Source: JAHBTB01 sp964451255 | GTDB lineage: Bacteria > Armatimonadota > Fimbriimonadia > Fimbriimonadales > Fimbriimonadaceae | Direction of reading: 5' to 3' | Length of the DNA: 64,000 nucleotides | NCBI GenBank assembly: GCA_964451255.1 | Contig: CAYVHL010000003.1 | Span: 62,001 to 126,000, forward strand | Shown: positions 16,034 to 24,900 of the stretch, piece after piece | Numbering within the stretch: position 1 is the stretch's first letter | Layout of the letters: each line of letters opens with the position of its first letter | Notes under the pieces: model-generated | The model's input: the letters and a program-made list of their open reading frames with translations, nothing else | Told to the model about the DNA's origin: nothing | The model's database searches: none | Made by a program: the position numbers and the translations under genes

Positions 16034-17506
16034 ATGCTCGAGGCCAGGGGCGTCACGAAGCGGTACCCAGGCGTGACCGCGTTGCAAGAGGTCGATTTCT
16101 CGGTCGGCCCCGGCGAGGTCGTCGGGCTCGTCGGTGAAAACGGCGCGGGAAAATCGACGCTGATCAAAATCCTCGGTGGCCTGACCCAGCCCGACGCGGG
16201 CGAAGTCCTTGTCCAGGGTGTAGCAAGGAGGATCGGCAACGCCGCCGAGGCCACGTCCCTCGGGATCGGCGTGATCCATCAGGAGCTGAACGACCTGGGA
16301 AACCTCGACGTGGCCGGGAACGTTATGCTCGGCAGAGAGCCTGTCCGCCTGGGTTTGATGGACAGACGCGCTTTGCGCGACCGGGCTGTCGCCGCCCTCA
16401 GCCGGCTCGGGATGGAACGTGTGGTCGACGCCCCCCAGTCCAGCCTCTCCATCGGCCAGCGCCAAATGGTCGAGATCGCCAAGGCGCTCTCTCTCGAGGC
16501 CAAGATCCTCGTGATGGACGAGCCGACCTCCAGCCTGACTTCTGGCGAGACCGACCGCCTTATCAACGTGATCCACGAGTTGCGGTCGCAAGGCGTCGGG
16601 ATCGTCTACGTCTCGCACCGGCTGAACGAAGTCAAGGCGCTCGCCGACCGGGTCGTCGCCTTGCGGGACGGCAAGAACGCCGGTTCCTTGGCTCGCGAAG
16701 AGGTTTCGACCGACGCCATGGTACGCATGATGGTGGGTCGAGACGTGGCGCGGCCGGAACGCCGGGCAACCGAGCCCGGCCCCGTCGTGCTTGAGGCCAG
16801 AGCTGTCCGGACGCTGCGCTTTCCAGACCACGAGGTCTCGTTCAATGTAAGGGCGGGGGAAATCGTCGGCCTGTCGGGGCTGGTCGGCGCCGGGCGAACA
16901 GAACTCGTCCGCGCGGTCTGCGGGATGGACGACCTTGTAGGAGGACAGGTCTTCCTTGATGGCAAGCCCATGCCCCGTGGCGTCCGCTCCGCCATTGACC
17001 TTGGCGTGTTCCTGGCACCGGAAGACCGGCGTCGGGAGGGCCTCGTGACCGGCATGAGCGTCATGCATAACGTAACGCTCCCCGACCTCCCGCGCTATGC
17101 CAATCTGGGCGTCGTTTCATCGAAGCGGGAGTCGGCCGTCGCCGACCGGATGAGCCAAGACCTGCGGATCAAGTCGCCGAGCATCGAGTCGCAGGTCAGC
17201 GGGCTCAGCGGCGGCAACCAACAAAAGGTCGTGCTCGCCAAGTGGCTCGCCATGTCACCAAAATGCATGGTCTTTGACGAGCCGACGCGGGGCATCGACG
17301 TCGGTGCACGGGCCGAGATATACGCCAGAATGCGCGAGATGGCCGACCAAGGGGTGGCGATCCTGATGGTCAGCAGCGACATGGAAGAGATCCTTTCCAT
17401 GAGCGACCGCATCCTCGTCATGCACGAGGGCCGGCTTGCAGGCGTGTTGACTTGCCAGGAAGCCGATGAAGAATCGGTGATGGCCTTGGCGGTGGGGCAT
17501 GCGTGA
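16034..17506 (+). CDS. Sugar ABC transporter ATP-binding protein (RbsA/MglA-like)
   Basis: A 490-residue protein with two ABC cassettes, as in RbsA and MglA. The first has Walker A GENGAGKSTL, signature LSIGQRQMVEIAKAL and Walker B ILVMDEPTSSL. The second has a degenerate Walker A (GLVGAGRTEL), which is normal for this family, and a full LSGGNQQKVVLAKWL signature. It powers sugar import at the cytoplasmic face of the membrane. It starts seven bases after the binding-protein stop and overlaps the permease gene by eight bases. Confidence 0.95.
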   Translation: MLEARGVTKRYPGVTALQEVDFSVGPGEVVGLVGENGAGKSTLIKILGGLTQPDAGEVLVQGVARRIGNAAEATSLGIGVIHQELNDLGNLDVAGNVMLGREPVRLGLMDRRALRDRAVAALSRLGMERVVDAPQSSLSIGQRQMVEIAKALSLEAKILVMDEPTSSLTSGETDRLINVIHELRSQGVGIVYVSHRLNEVKALADRVVALRDGKNAGSLAREEVSTDAMVRMMVGRDVARPERRATEPGPVVLEARAVRTLRFPDHEVSFNVRAGEIVGLSGLVGAGRTELVRAVCGMDDLVGGQVFLDGKPMPRGVRSAIDLGVFLAPEDRRREGLVTGMSVMHNVTLPDLPRYANLGVVSSKRESAVADRMSQDLRIKSPSIESQVSGLSGGNQQKVVLAKWLAMSPKCMVFDEPTRGIDVGARAEIYARMREMADQGVAILMVSSDMEEILSMSDRILVMHEGRLAGVLTCQEADEESVMALAVGHA

Positions 17507-18461
17507 ACTGACTTCCAAGATCCAGAAGGAACTCGGCATCTTCGTACTGCTGGTCGTCCTGTGCATCTTCGTCGCGGGAATGAACCCGCGTTTCCTCTCC
17601 ACGATCAACCTCCAGAATACGGCCCGGCTGATTGGCATGTTCGGCATCCTCAGCATCGGCCAAGCGGTCGTGATCGTCACCGGAGGCATAGACTTGTCGA
17701 CCGGGTCGTTGGTGGCCTTGCTCGGGGTGATGATGTCGATGGGGATCATGGAGCGCCAGTGGCCGCCCGCATTGGTCGCCTTGGGAATGCTCGGCGTCGG
17801 CGTCGCCCTTGGCGTCGTGCACGGGTTCTTGATCACCAAGGCCCGCCTACAGCCCTTCATCGTCACGCTGTGCGGACTGCTGATCTACCGTGGGGCAGCC
17901 CGCTTCATCACCCACGAGGAGACAAAGGGCTTCGGGACGGCGCCCGGGTTTGATTGGCTGCGCGAATTGGCGACGGGCAACCTGCTCGGCGTCCCTTGGC
18001 CCTTCGTCATCCTTCTCGTCCTGTCTACTGTCCTTTGGGTGGTCTTGCATCGCTCCGTCTACGGGCGGCACCTCTATGCCGTCGGACGAAATGAGGAGGC
18101 GTCGCGGTTCTCAGGGGTCGACACAAAGCGGGTCATCGCCCTAGCCTACGTGGTGTCGGCCGCGTTCACCGCGGTCGGAGCGATCTTGTTCGCCTTCTAC
18201 ACGAACTCAGTCTCTCCGTCGTCGCACGGCAACTTCTACGAGCTCTACGCGATTGCGGCGGCGGTATTGGGTGGCTTCTCACTCCAAGGAGGCGAGGGCT
18301 CGGTCGTGGGCGTGTTGCTCGGCGCCGCCCTCTTGCAAGTGCTGCAGAACCTTGTCAACCTGCTCGGCATTCCGAGTTCCCTCAACTTCGCCGTCATGGG
18401 CGCCGTGATCCTCATCGGCGTCTTGGCCGACACTCTCGTCCTTCGCCGCAAGACGGCTTGA
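17499..18461 (+). CDS. Sugar ABC transporter permease (RbsC-like)
   Basis: A 320-residue membrane protein with about eight to ten hydrophobic segments. It has the family motifs GGIDLSTGSLVALLG near residue 65 and, late in the sequence, AAAVLGGFSLQGGEGSVVGV, which contacts the ATPase. It forms the membrane channel of the sugar importer, probably as a homodimer because only one permease gene is present. The start codon lies inside the end of the ATPase gene, giving translational coupling. No terminator is evident after it. Confidence 0.94.
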   Translation: MRELTSKIQKELGIFVLLVVLCIFVAGMNPRFLSTINLQNTARLIGMFGILSIGQAVVIVTGGIDLSTGSLVALLGVMMSMGIMERQWPPALVALGMLGVGVALGVVHGFLITKARLQPFIVTLCGLLIYRGAARFITHEETKGFGTAPGFDWLRELATGNLLGVPWPFVILLVLSTVLWVVLHRSVYGRHLYAVGRNEEASRFSGVDTKRVIALAYVVSAAFTAVGAILFAFYTNSVSPSSHGNFYELYAIAAAVLGGFSLQGGEGSVVGVLLGAALLQVLQNLVNLLGIPSSLNFAVMGAVILIGVLADTLVLRRKTA

Positions 18462-18515
18462 ACCTGAGGGCTTCCGCCATTGCAACGTTTGATTCAAACG
18501 GTGCCTTGTCGTGGC

Positions 18516-18797
18516 TCAACCACCTAGCGGCGGGCGTCCCATCTTTGCCCTTTCGGCATTGATCTTCGCCGCCTCGTCCGGGTGTTGCTTGGCCCAGTCC
18601 GCCTGGCTGTTCTGGCGCTTCTGTGCGCCTTCTTTCATGCCGCTGGTGACTTTGTTCCAGTCAGAAGCCGTCATCGGTGGAGAACTCTTGATCGAGTCGA
18701 TTTCCTTCTTGCTCATGCCGTCGTTGTTGCACGCCGCCAACCCGAATGCGCACAGGATGCCGACGACGTAGCAAAGGGGGCGATTTGTAGTCTGCAT
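18516..18797 (-). CDS. Small lipoprotein of unknown function
   Basis: A 93-residue protein with a hydrophobic leader ending in GLAAC, a good lipobox, followed by a charged helical region with repeated short helices (SKKEIDSIKSS, ASDWNKV, then QADWAKQHPDEAAKINAERA). The ATG at 18797 gives the best signal; extending to 18830 runs into a hairpin. It lies downstream of a pilin-like gene on the same strand, separated by a terminator-like hairpin. The same arrangement recurs at 62.8-64 kb. The function is unknown; membrane anchoring by lipidation is a firm prediction. Confidence 0.72.
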   Translation of the reverse strand: MQTTNRPLCYVVGILCAFGLAACNNDGMSKKEIDSIKSSPPMTASDWNKVTSGMKEGAQKRQNSQADWAKQHPDEAAKINAERAKMGRPPLGG

Positions 18798-18815
18798 TGT
18801 TCTTGAGTCCCTCAA

Positions 18816-18859
18816 ACGCGTTCTCCGCACCGGGACGAGGCCCGGTGCGGAGAACGCGT
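18816..18859 (-). terminator. Long perfect hairpin after the pilin-like gene
   Basis: Two 19-base arms (ACGCGTTCTCCGCACCGGG and its exact complement) flank a six-base loop, starting nine bases past the stop of the leftward pilin-like gene. Only TTT follows on that strand, so termination may be partial. It could let some transcription reach the lipoprotein gene beyond it, or stabilise the mRNA end. Confidence 0.75.
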
Positions 18860-18867
18860 GTTTCTGT

Positions 18868-19809
18868 CTAGTTGGGCCGCAAGGCGTCCCACAGGTTCTT
18901 ACCGGGATCGTTGTCCGGGTTCGGGTTGGTGGACATGATGTTCATGTTCTTGGCATGGGTGTCCACGAACGAGAAGTTCGACTTGTTCAGGCCGGTCTGG
19001 CTGACCGCCCCGTTGCCACCTTGCGGCGTCATATTGTCGATCGCCCGGAGGCCGTTCGGCATCTGTGCGCCACCGCACCAGTCAAGGTCGTACACGTCCG
19101 ACCCGGAGGTCGCGGGGACGGCCTCAAAGATGCCGCCGCATTGGAACTGGATCTCGTTGCCGACCGCACCGCCGCTGTACTTCAGGGCGTCGCCGTTGTA
19201 CTTGACGGCGAAAGCAATCGTGTTGCCCGGGTTGGTGACCTGGGTGTCCGTCAGGGACGCGGTGTTCAACTCGCCTCCACCGTTTTCACCGTGGATCTGG
19301 GCATAGGGCGACATGATCCCGCGCAAGGTGCAGTTCTGCACATCGGTGAAGGCGTCCTGGAAACACCTGCCTTGCCAAGAGTCCGGCGAAACGCCGACAA
19401 AGTTGACTGCGGCGGCGGCGTTAGGGGCCGTGAAGCCGTTGAAGCCATAGGAGACTGGCAAGCCCAGCCAGTCGCCCCAACTTCCAATGGCCGTGCTGGT
19501 CTCCAATGGGCTCCGGAAGAGCGCCAGCGACTTGCTATATGGTTGAAAGTTGAACGTCCAACTGAGCGATGGACTACCCCATGCCGGCGCGCCCGACCAG
19601 ATGTCAGGAATGCCATAAGAGTAACGGTCATCGTAGTCGGTATTGTAAAGCACTGCCGCGGTGCCGATCTGTTTGATGTTGGAGAGATCGCCGGAAGCCT
19701 TGGCCGCAGCTTTTGCCTGGGCAAAGACCGGGAAGAGGATCGCGGCGAGGATTGCGATGATCGCAATGACGACGAGCAGCTCAATGAGGGTGAATCCTCG
19801 GCATTTCAT
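18868..19809 (-). CDS. Type IV pilin-like/pseudopilin secreted protein (DUF1559-like)
   Basis: A 313-residue protein. It opens with MKCRG/FTLIELLVVIAIIAIL, a prepilin-peptidase leader cut after Gly with Phe at +1 and a 20-residue hydrophobic helix, then the FPVFAQAKAAAK extension. The rest is a large globular domain ending in a SFVDTHAKNMNIM-type motif. Such oversized pseudopilins are numerous in Armatimonadota and Planctomycetes; their role is not settled. The start lies 11 bases after the LacI-type gene, so both are probably one transcript. A long hairpin follows the stop. Confidence 0.9.
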   Translation of the reverse strand: MKCRGFTLIELLVVIAIIAILAAILFPVFAQAKAAAKASGDLSNIKQIGTAAVLYNTDYDDRYSYGIPDIWSGAPAWGSPSLSWTFNFQPYSKSLALFRSPLETSTAIGSWGDWLGLPVSYGFNGFTAPNAAAAVNFVGVSPDSWQGRCFQDAFTDVQNCTLRGIMSPYAQIHGENGGGELNTASLTDTQVTNPGNTIAFAVKYNGDALKYSGGAVGNEIQFQCGGIFEAVPATSGSDVYDLDWCGGAQMPNGLRAIDNMTPQGGNGAVSQTGLNKSNFSFVDTHAKNMNIMSTNPNPDNDPGKNLWDALRPN

Positions 19810-19820
19810 GTGTTTCGTTC

Positions 19821-20888
19821 CTACTTAGGGGTCGAGGTGGAGCCCCGGATGTCGAAGCCACACGGAAAGACGAGAGTCGATGGGTCGGGGGCCTCTCCGT
19901 TGATGCTGCGCACCAAGAGGGAAACGGCGCTTCGCCCCATGACGATGAGCGGTTGACAAACTGAAGTGAGCGCGGGTCTGAGTTGCTCACAATAACTCGT
20001 CGAGTCGAAGCCAACGACTGAGAGTTCGGACGGGATTTGGATACCGTACTGTGTTGCTACCAAAATCACCGATGAGGCAGCGGCGTCGGTGGCGCAGACG
20101 ATGGCGGTGTGGCGCAGTCCTGCGGCCAAATACATATGCAGGCCGGTCCGGTCCGCACGGATGTCGATGATGTCGTCATCGCCCGCTGACAAGCCGCGAG
20201 AACGCATGTCCTCTGTAAAGGCGTCCCGACGGATCGCCCCCTCGACCGACACTGGATATTCGTTTTCGAGAGCGAACCCGATCTGCTTGTGACCCAAAGA
20301 AACAAGGTGCTGGATGGCAAGCCCGATCCCCTGGGCGTTGTCGCACATCACGGCCGGGTAACGGTTGCCAAACTCGGCGGCTGGCGTGTGGATCAGCACA
20401 AGGGGGACGGAGCACTTTTCCAGCAACTCGCGGTTGCCCCCGGTGAGGTGGGTGCTGTACCACACGAGGCCGTCGAACCTGCCGTCCGACATCGCGTCCT
20501 CAGGGGTCTGGCCGTACAGTTTGGGGCAAAGCGTCACGGAGTAACCGTAGGCGAACGCGCCGTCGACGATGCCGTCCATCAGGCAGGAGAAGTATTGGGA
20601 CTGGCTCGAAAACGTAGGCTTGCCAAAGCCCATCCCGTGGAGCACGCCGATCATCATGGTCTGGCGTTCCCGAAAGATCTGAGCCATGACGTTTCGTCTG
20701 TAGCCGAGATCTTCCGCCGCCTTTCGGACACGCTCCGCCGTCGCCTCGCTGACGCGGATGGCGGTCGCTTTGTTGTGCAGGACGCGCGAGACCACCGTCG
20801 GGCTCACGCCCGCCCGATCGGCCACGTCGCGGACCGTCACGGATCCGCTGGCCAAACCGTTATCGCGCTTCGATGCGTCTTGATACAT
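19821..20888 (-). CDS. LacI-family transcriptional repressor
   Basis: A 355-residue regulator. The N-terminal LacI HTH reads TVRDVADRAGVSPTVVSRVL, with the hinge helix SEATAERVRKAAEDLGY. A periplasmic-binding-protein-like effector domain follows (MMIGVLHGMGFG through SELSVVGFDSTSYCEQLRPA), so a sugar-like ligand is expected. The ATG at 20888 is chosen because the promoter -10 TATAAT lies 16 bases upstream. It leads an operon with the pilin-like gene. It may also act on the sugar transporter 1.4 kb away, but nothing in the sequence shows that. Confidence 0.93.
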   Translation of the reverse strand: MYQDASKRDNGLASGSVTVRDVADRAGVSPTVVSRVLHNKATAIRVSEATAERVRKAAEDLGYRRNVMAQIFRERQTMMIGVLHGMGFGKPTFSSQSQYFSCLMDGIVDGAFAYGYSVTLCPKLYGQTPEDAMSDGRFDGLVWYSTHLTGGNRELLEKCSVPLVLIHTPAAEFGNRYPAVMCDNAQGIGLAIQHLVSLGHKQIGFALENEYPVSVEGAIRRDAFTEDMRSRGLSAGDDDIIDIRADRTGLHMYLAAGLRHTAIVCATDAAASSVILVATQYGIQIPSELSVVGFDSTSYCEQLRPALTSVCQPLIVMGRSAVSLLVRSINGEAPDPSTLVFPCGFDIRGSTSTPK

Positions 20889-20889
20889 C

Positions 20890-20909
20890 GGTGTACCACC
20901 CGCATTATA
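20890..20909 (-). promoter_or_regulatory. LacI gene promoter with overlapping operator
   Basis: On the minus strand a perfect -10 TATAAT (20904-20909) is followed at the expected transcription start by GGTACACC (20890-20897). The same octamer occurs twice in tandem 130 bases upstream. A repressor bound at the start site would block transcription, so autoregulation is likely. The -35 box is weak. Confidence 0.55.
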
Positions 20910-21024
20910 GATCGGAATGGACAAATCTGACAGAGAATTTTTTCAAATTTCGCAGTCAGGTATATCAAACTGATGTTCTTGATTTGTTGAACTCTGTACA
21001 CAAAGAGTCGGTAACACGTGCATT

Positions 21025-21040
21025 GGTACACCGGTACACC
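21025..21040. promoter_or_regulatory. Tandem GGTACACC sites
   Basis: GGTACACC occurs twice back to back (GGTACACCGGTACACC) in the gap between the LacI gene and ppc. A third copy overlaps the LacI promoter. Three copies within 150 bases are unlikely by chance and suggest a looping LacI-type operator set, or control of ppc. Apart from these sites the 288-base gap is AT-rich and holds no gene. Confidence 0.5.
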
Positions 21041-21176
21041 ATTAGAAGACAAATGAGGCTGGTGTTCACAGCCGACTCGTACAGAGCCGACTCGATTGCC
21101 TTTGCATCCCGAGCACAACATGCCCAAGTCGACCCGAACCCCATGGCTTCTTCTGGCCTGACTTCCCCGGTGCGAA

Positions 21177-24005
21177 ATGTCATCAGCCGCTAGAATGAAC
21201 CTACGGCCCATGAAAGACCCCGCACCAAACTCAACCGGCCTCCTGGGATTCGACCCGGAAAGGCATGGCTTGAGCGGGCCGCTCGCCGCGCGGTTGCGCT
21301 TGGTCGACTCGATGCTAGGCGACGTGGTCGACGAGTTCGAGGGGCCCGGATTCGCCGACCTCGTGCGCCGGCTCCATCGCCTCTCGGCCGAGGAGCAAAA
21401 CGCGGATCCCTTGGAAAGAATCCCCGAGCTCCAAGATCCGGGAACCGCTGAGAAGGTCGCCCGCGCCTACACCGTCCTGTTCCAATTGGTCAACTTGGCC
21501 GAGCAGATTGAGATCATTCGTGTCAACCGGCAACGCGAGCATCGCCCCGAATCGATCCGGGAGGCTGTGCACACGCTGGTTGAACGAGGCGGCACCCCAG
21601 ACGACATCATCCAGACGCTGCACGAGATCTTTGTCTGCCCGACATTGACCGCCCACCCGACCGAAGCCAGGCGTCGTTCGGTCCTTGACCGGTTGCAGGC
21701 GATCGGGGCCGCCCTCAGCCGTGTGGGCCAACCACCGAACCCTGTCGATCTGGAACGCCCGCTGGACGACAAGGGGTGGGACGTCACCGACCTCCGCCGA
21801 AACCTCTTCGCGTTGTGGCAGACACCCGAGATCAACGCCCAGTCCTTGCATGTCAGCGACGAGGTGGCCAACACTCTCTACTACTTCGAGAACACGATCA
21901 TGCGGGTCGCGTCGTGGCTCCGCCGGGACATCGAGATGGCCATTGCCGACGTCGTCGGCCGCCGCGTGGACGTCCCGAGGATCTTGAGTTATCGGTCTTG
22001 GGTGGGCGGCGACCGTGACGGCAACCCCAACGTGACGGCGGAGACCACCTGGCTGACGATCCTGTCCCACCGCCGGGTTGCGGTCAACTCCTACTTGGAG
22101 ATCACAGAAAGGCTACGTAGCGAGCTCACACAGGACGCCAGGCGCCTGAAACCCGAGCACCCCTTCTGGCATCTCTTGCGACGCGCCCAACGTGACGGCC
22201 ACCTCGACTCTGACGCCGCCAGACGCCACCAACAAGAGCCATTCGCACTCTACTTGGCCGCTCTCGCCGCCTCCTTCCAGGTCGAACTGGACCAACTCGA
22301 GCGCCTGGCCCAAGGCGCCGTCATCCAAGGGTCATGGATCGACGACGCCGAACTTCTGGCCGATCTGGAATGCCTCCAGTCGGCCGTCGAGGAGTGCGGC
22401 GGAGAACTTCCCGCCCGCACCGGGCTCCTCGCCCGCTTTGTCCGTCAGGCGCAGGTGTTCGGGGTCACCCTGGCGGCGCTCGACATCCGCCAACACTCCG
22501 ACGTCCACGCACCCGTCGTGGCCTCCTTGCTAGCCCAGGCCGGCCGCGTCGGCTCGGTCAAGCAATACTTGGGAGCCGACGAAGAATCCAAGGTGACATG
22601 GCTGACGGAAGAGCTTCTCGATCCCAGGCCGCTTGTCGGGCCAGGGTGGCGGTCCAGCCAAAGCGACGAGAAAGTCCGTGACGTCTTCCGCACGATCAAG
22701 CGCGCGCACCAGACATTCGGCAAAGACTGCGTCCGTTGCCACATCGTGAGCATGACCCACGGGGTCAGCGACCTACTGGAGGTGCTGGTGCTGGCGAAGG
22801 ACGCCGGACTGGTCGAGCATCGGCGTGGTGGGCCGGTCGGCTCACTCGACATCGTGCCCCTGCTCGAGACCATCGGCGACTTGCACGCGAGCCGCACGTT
22901 GATGGAGTCCCTCTGGTCCAACCCTGCCTATTCCGCCTACCTGAGAGGTCGAAAGATGCGGCAGGAGGTGATGTTGGGCTACAGCGACAGCAGCAAGGAC
23001 GGCGGCTACCTTGCTGCGAACTGGTCGCTCCACGTGACCCAGAGCGAACTTGCCCTCGCCGCCCGCGAGCGAGGCGTCCGGCTCCGCTTGTTCCATGGAC
23101 GAGGAGGTACGGTGGGAAGGGGCGGAGGCCGTGCGAACCGGGCGATCCTGAGCCAGCCCGCAGGCTCATTTGAAGGCCAGATCCGATTCACGGAACAAGG
23201 CGAGGTGATTTCGTTCCGCTACGGCTTGAGGCCGATCGCCCACCGTCACCTGGAGCAGATCCTTTCCGCATCCATGCTCGCCGCGTCAAAAACAGCCCAT
23301 TCGGGCCAAGAAAAGGAGGGTTGGTGGAAGGCGATGGACGCTCTGGCCGACAGATCCATGGACTGCTACCGCAAGCTTGTCCATCAAGACCCGGAGTTTT
23401 GGCCGTTCTATCTGCGATCGACACCCATCCGTGCGATCGGCCGTATGAGCATCGCCAGTCGGCCGGTCTCCCGCCCAGGCAGGGCCGACCTCGGGCTCGA
23501 AGCCATGCGGGCAATACCATGGAACTTCGCATGGGTGCAAAGCAGGATGCTCGTCCCCGGCTGGTTCGGTCTCGGATCCGCCTTCGAGTCGTTCATCGAG
23601 ACCTGGCCCGACGGCCTGGGGGCGTTGCGGGAGATGCATAGGGACTGGCCCTTCTTCCGCACGATCGTGGAAAACGTCGAACTTGAACTGATGCGCACGC
23701 ATCTGCCCACTGCGGAACTCTATGCACAAACATCCCGGGACAAGGCGACAAAGCGGATCATGGACGTGATCGAAGGCGAGCACACCCGCACGGTCGCCGC
23801 CGTCAAGAATATCCTAGGTTCGCGGGATCTGATGGAAGGGGCCAAGACGGTCCGGCAGACGATCGCGTTCCGCAACCCTGTCGTTTTTCCCTTGAACATG
23901 CTTCAGGCCTCACTCTTGCGGAGGATCGACGACCACCCCGGTTATGAGTCGGCGCTCCTTCAGACGGTCGCCGGAGTCGCCGCAGGCATGCAAAGCACAG
24001 GTTGA
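21177..24005 (+). CDS. ppc: Phosphoenolpyruvate carboxylase
   Basis: A complete 942-residue enzyme that carboxylates PEP to oxaloacetate and refills the TCA cycle. Signature motifs are in order: TAHPTEARRRS, GGDRDGNPNVT, VMLGYSDSSKDGGYLAANW, LFHGRGGTVGRGGG, and QPAGSFEGQIRFTEQGEVIS with the catalytic Arg/His environment. Length and motifs match bacterial PEPC. The start is uncertain: in-frame ATGs also occur at 21195 and 21210, and none has a good ribosome binding site. Three LacI-type octamers lie upstream. It converges with the response-regulator gene, seven bases apart. Confidence 0.97.
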   Translation: MSSAARMNLRPMKDPAPNSTGLLGFDPERHGLSGPLAARLRLVDSMLGDVVDEFEGPGFADLVRRLHRLSAEEQNADPLERIPELQDPGTAEKVARAYTVLFQLVNLAEQIEIIRVNRQREHRPESIREAVHTLVERGGTPDDIIQTLHEIFVCPTLTAHPTEARRRSVLDRLQAIGAALSRVGQPPNPVDLERPLDDKGWDVTDLRRNLFALWQTPEINAQSLHVSDEVANTLYYFENTIMRVASWLRRDIEMAIADVVGRRVDVPRILSYRSWVGGDRDGNPNVTAETTWLTILSHRRVAVNSYLEITERLRSELTQDARRLKPEHPFWHLLRRAQRDGHLDSDAARRHQQEPFALYLAALAASFQVELDQLERLAQGAVIQGSWIDDAELLADLECLQSAVEECGGELPARTGLLARFVRQAQVFGVTLAALDIRQHSDVHAPVVASLLAQAGRVGSVKQYLGADEESKVTWLTEELLDPRPLVGPGWRSSQSDEKVRDVFRTIKRAHQTFGKDCVRCHIVSMTHGVSDLLEVLVLAKDAGLVEHRRGGPVGSLDIVPLLETIGDLHASRTLMESLWSNPAYSAYLRGRKMRQEVMLGYSDSSKDGGYLAANWSLHVTQSELALAARERGVRLRLFHGRGGTVGRGGGRANRAILSQPAGSFEGQIRFTEQGEVISFRYGLRPIAHRHLEQILSASMLAASKTAHSGQEKEGWWKAMDALADRSMDCYRKLVHQDPEFWPFYLRSTPIRAIGRMSIASRPVSRPGRADLGLEAMRAIPWNFAWVQSRMLVPGWFGLGSAFESFIETWPDGLGALREMHRDWPFFRTIVENVELELMRTHLPTAELYAQTSRDKATKRIMDVIEGEHTRTVAAVKNILGSRDLMEGAKTVRQTIAFRNPVVFPLNMLQASLLRRIDDHPGYESALLQTVAGVAAGMQSTG

Positions 24006-24012
24006 CGCCGTT

Positions 24013-24726
24013 CTAAGCTGTGTAAGGGCGGACGGCGGCGGCCACATCGACCTGGCCGGTGGCGCGGTATCCGCGTCCTGGCTCCGTGACGATGTAGCGC
24101 GGTTGCGATGGCTCCAACTCGATCTTCTGCCTCAACTGGCCGACAAAGACCCGAAGGTAGTGAGTCTCGTCAGAATAGGCGGGGCCCCAGACACGGGCGA
24201 GAAGATCGCGGTGCTCGACGACGTGGCCCTCGTTGCGGACGAGCGTCCAAAGCAGCTTGAATTCTGTCGGCGTCAACCGGACTTCGCGACCGCGGACCAT
24301 CACGCTTCGTGAGGTGGGGTCGATGACCAGCCGGTCGTCGTCCACCGGGTGGCCCTCAATATAAGACTCTCCGCGACGACGCCGGAGGGTCACGCGGATG
24401 CGGGCCAACAGTTCTCCAAGCGCATAGGGGGTCGTCAGATAGTCGTCGGCACCGGATTCGAGGGCGGCGACGATCTCGTTCGTCCCAGACCTCTCGGAGA
24501 CGACTAGCAGGACAGCGTCGGAACTGTCCCGCAACTCCTTCATACATTTGGGGTCTGGAAGATCCAAGAGACTCGTCGGCAAGACGACGACGTCAGGGTT
24601 GACTTGATCGACCATGACGCGCGTTTGCTTGAGATCCGTCGCCTCAGCGACGGCGTACCCCGATCTTTCGAGGGCCGAAGCCACGCGACGTCTCTCAGTC
24701 GATTCAGGTTCGACTACCAAGACCAT
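24013..24726 (-). CDS. OmpR/KdpE-type response regulator with a degenerate receiver
   Basis: A 237-residue protein with a receiver-like domain (residues 1-105) and a winged-helix DNA-binding domain (LTPTEFKLLWTLVRNEGHVV, then HYLRVFVGQLRQKIE and the terminal GRGYR). The DNA-binding half is close to KdpE. The receiver lacks the key residues: the acidic pocket reads VVEPEST instead of DDE, the phospho-acceptor position reads VVVLPTSLLD (Pro for Asp), and the usual Lys before Pro is Thr (DDYLTTPY). Phosphorylation should be impossible. I chose the ATG at 24726 because GGAGAAGAGC precedes it and the first beta-strand starts there. No histidine kinase is adjacent. Confidence 0.9.
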   Translation of the reverse strand: MVLVVEPESTERRRVASALERSGYAVAEATDLKQTRVMVDQVNPDVVVLPTSLLDLPDPKCMKELRDSSDAVLLVVSERSGTNEIVAALESGADDYLTTPYALGELLARIRVTLRRRRGESYIEGHPVDDDRLVIDPTSRSVMVRGREVRLTPTEFKLLWTLVRNEGHVVEHRDLLARVWGPAYSDETHYLRVFVGQLRQKIELEPSQPRYIVTEPGRGYRATGQVDVAAAVRPYTA

Positions 24727-24900
24727 GCTCTTCTCCGAAACAGTTTCCACCGGGTCAATCACTCTGGCTGACCGGCAAGTACCGGTTAGACCGTGCTCCT
24801 ACTTCGCTTGTTCCATAGGAGTGGGCCCCCGGGGCCTGTTGATGTGTCAAGGATCCGCCCATTGACCGTGCCCGCACTTTTGCGGGGTAGTGTCTAGGGG

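Noticed and set aside
14989..16254. Long minus-strand frame opposite the sugar-binding protein
   Set aside because: Antisense shadow of a clear lipoprotein and the start of the ATPase gene.
24871..24886. Hairpin CCCGCA/TGCGGG before mscL, considered as a riboswitch or thermosensor
   Set aside because: Six base pairs only, no recognisable riboswitch core, and it does not clearly cover the ribosome binding site.
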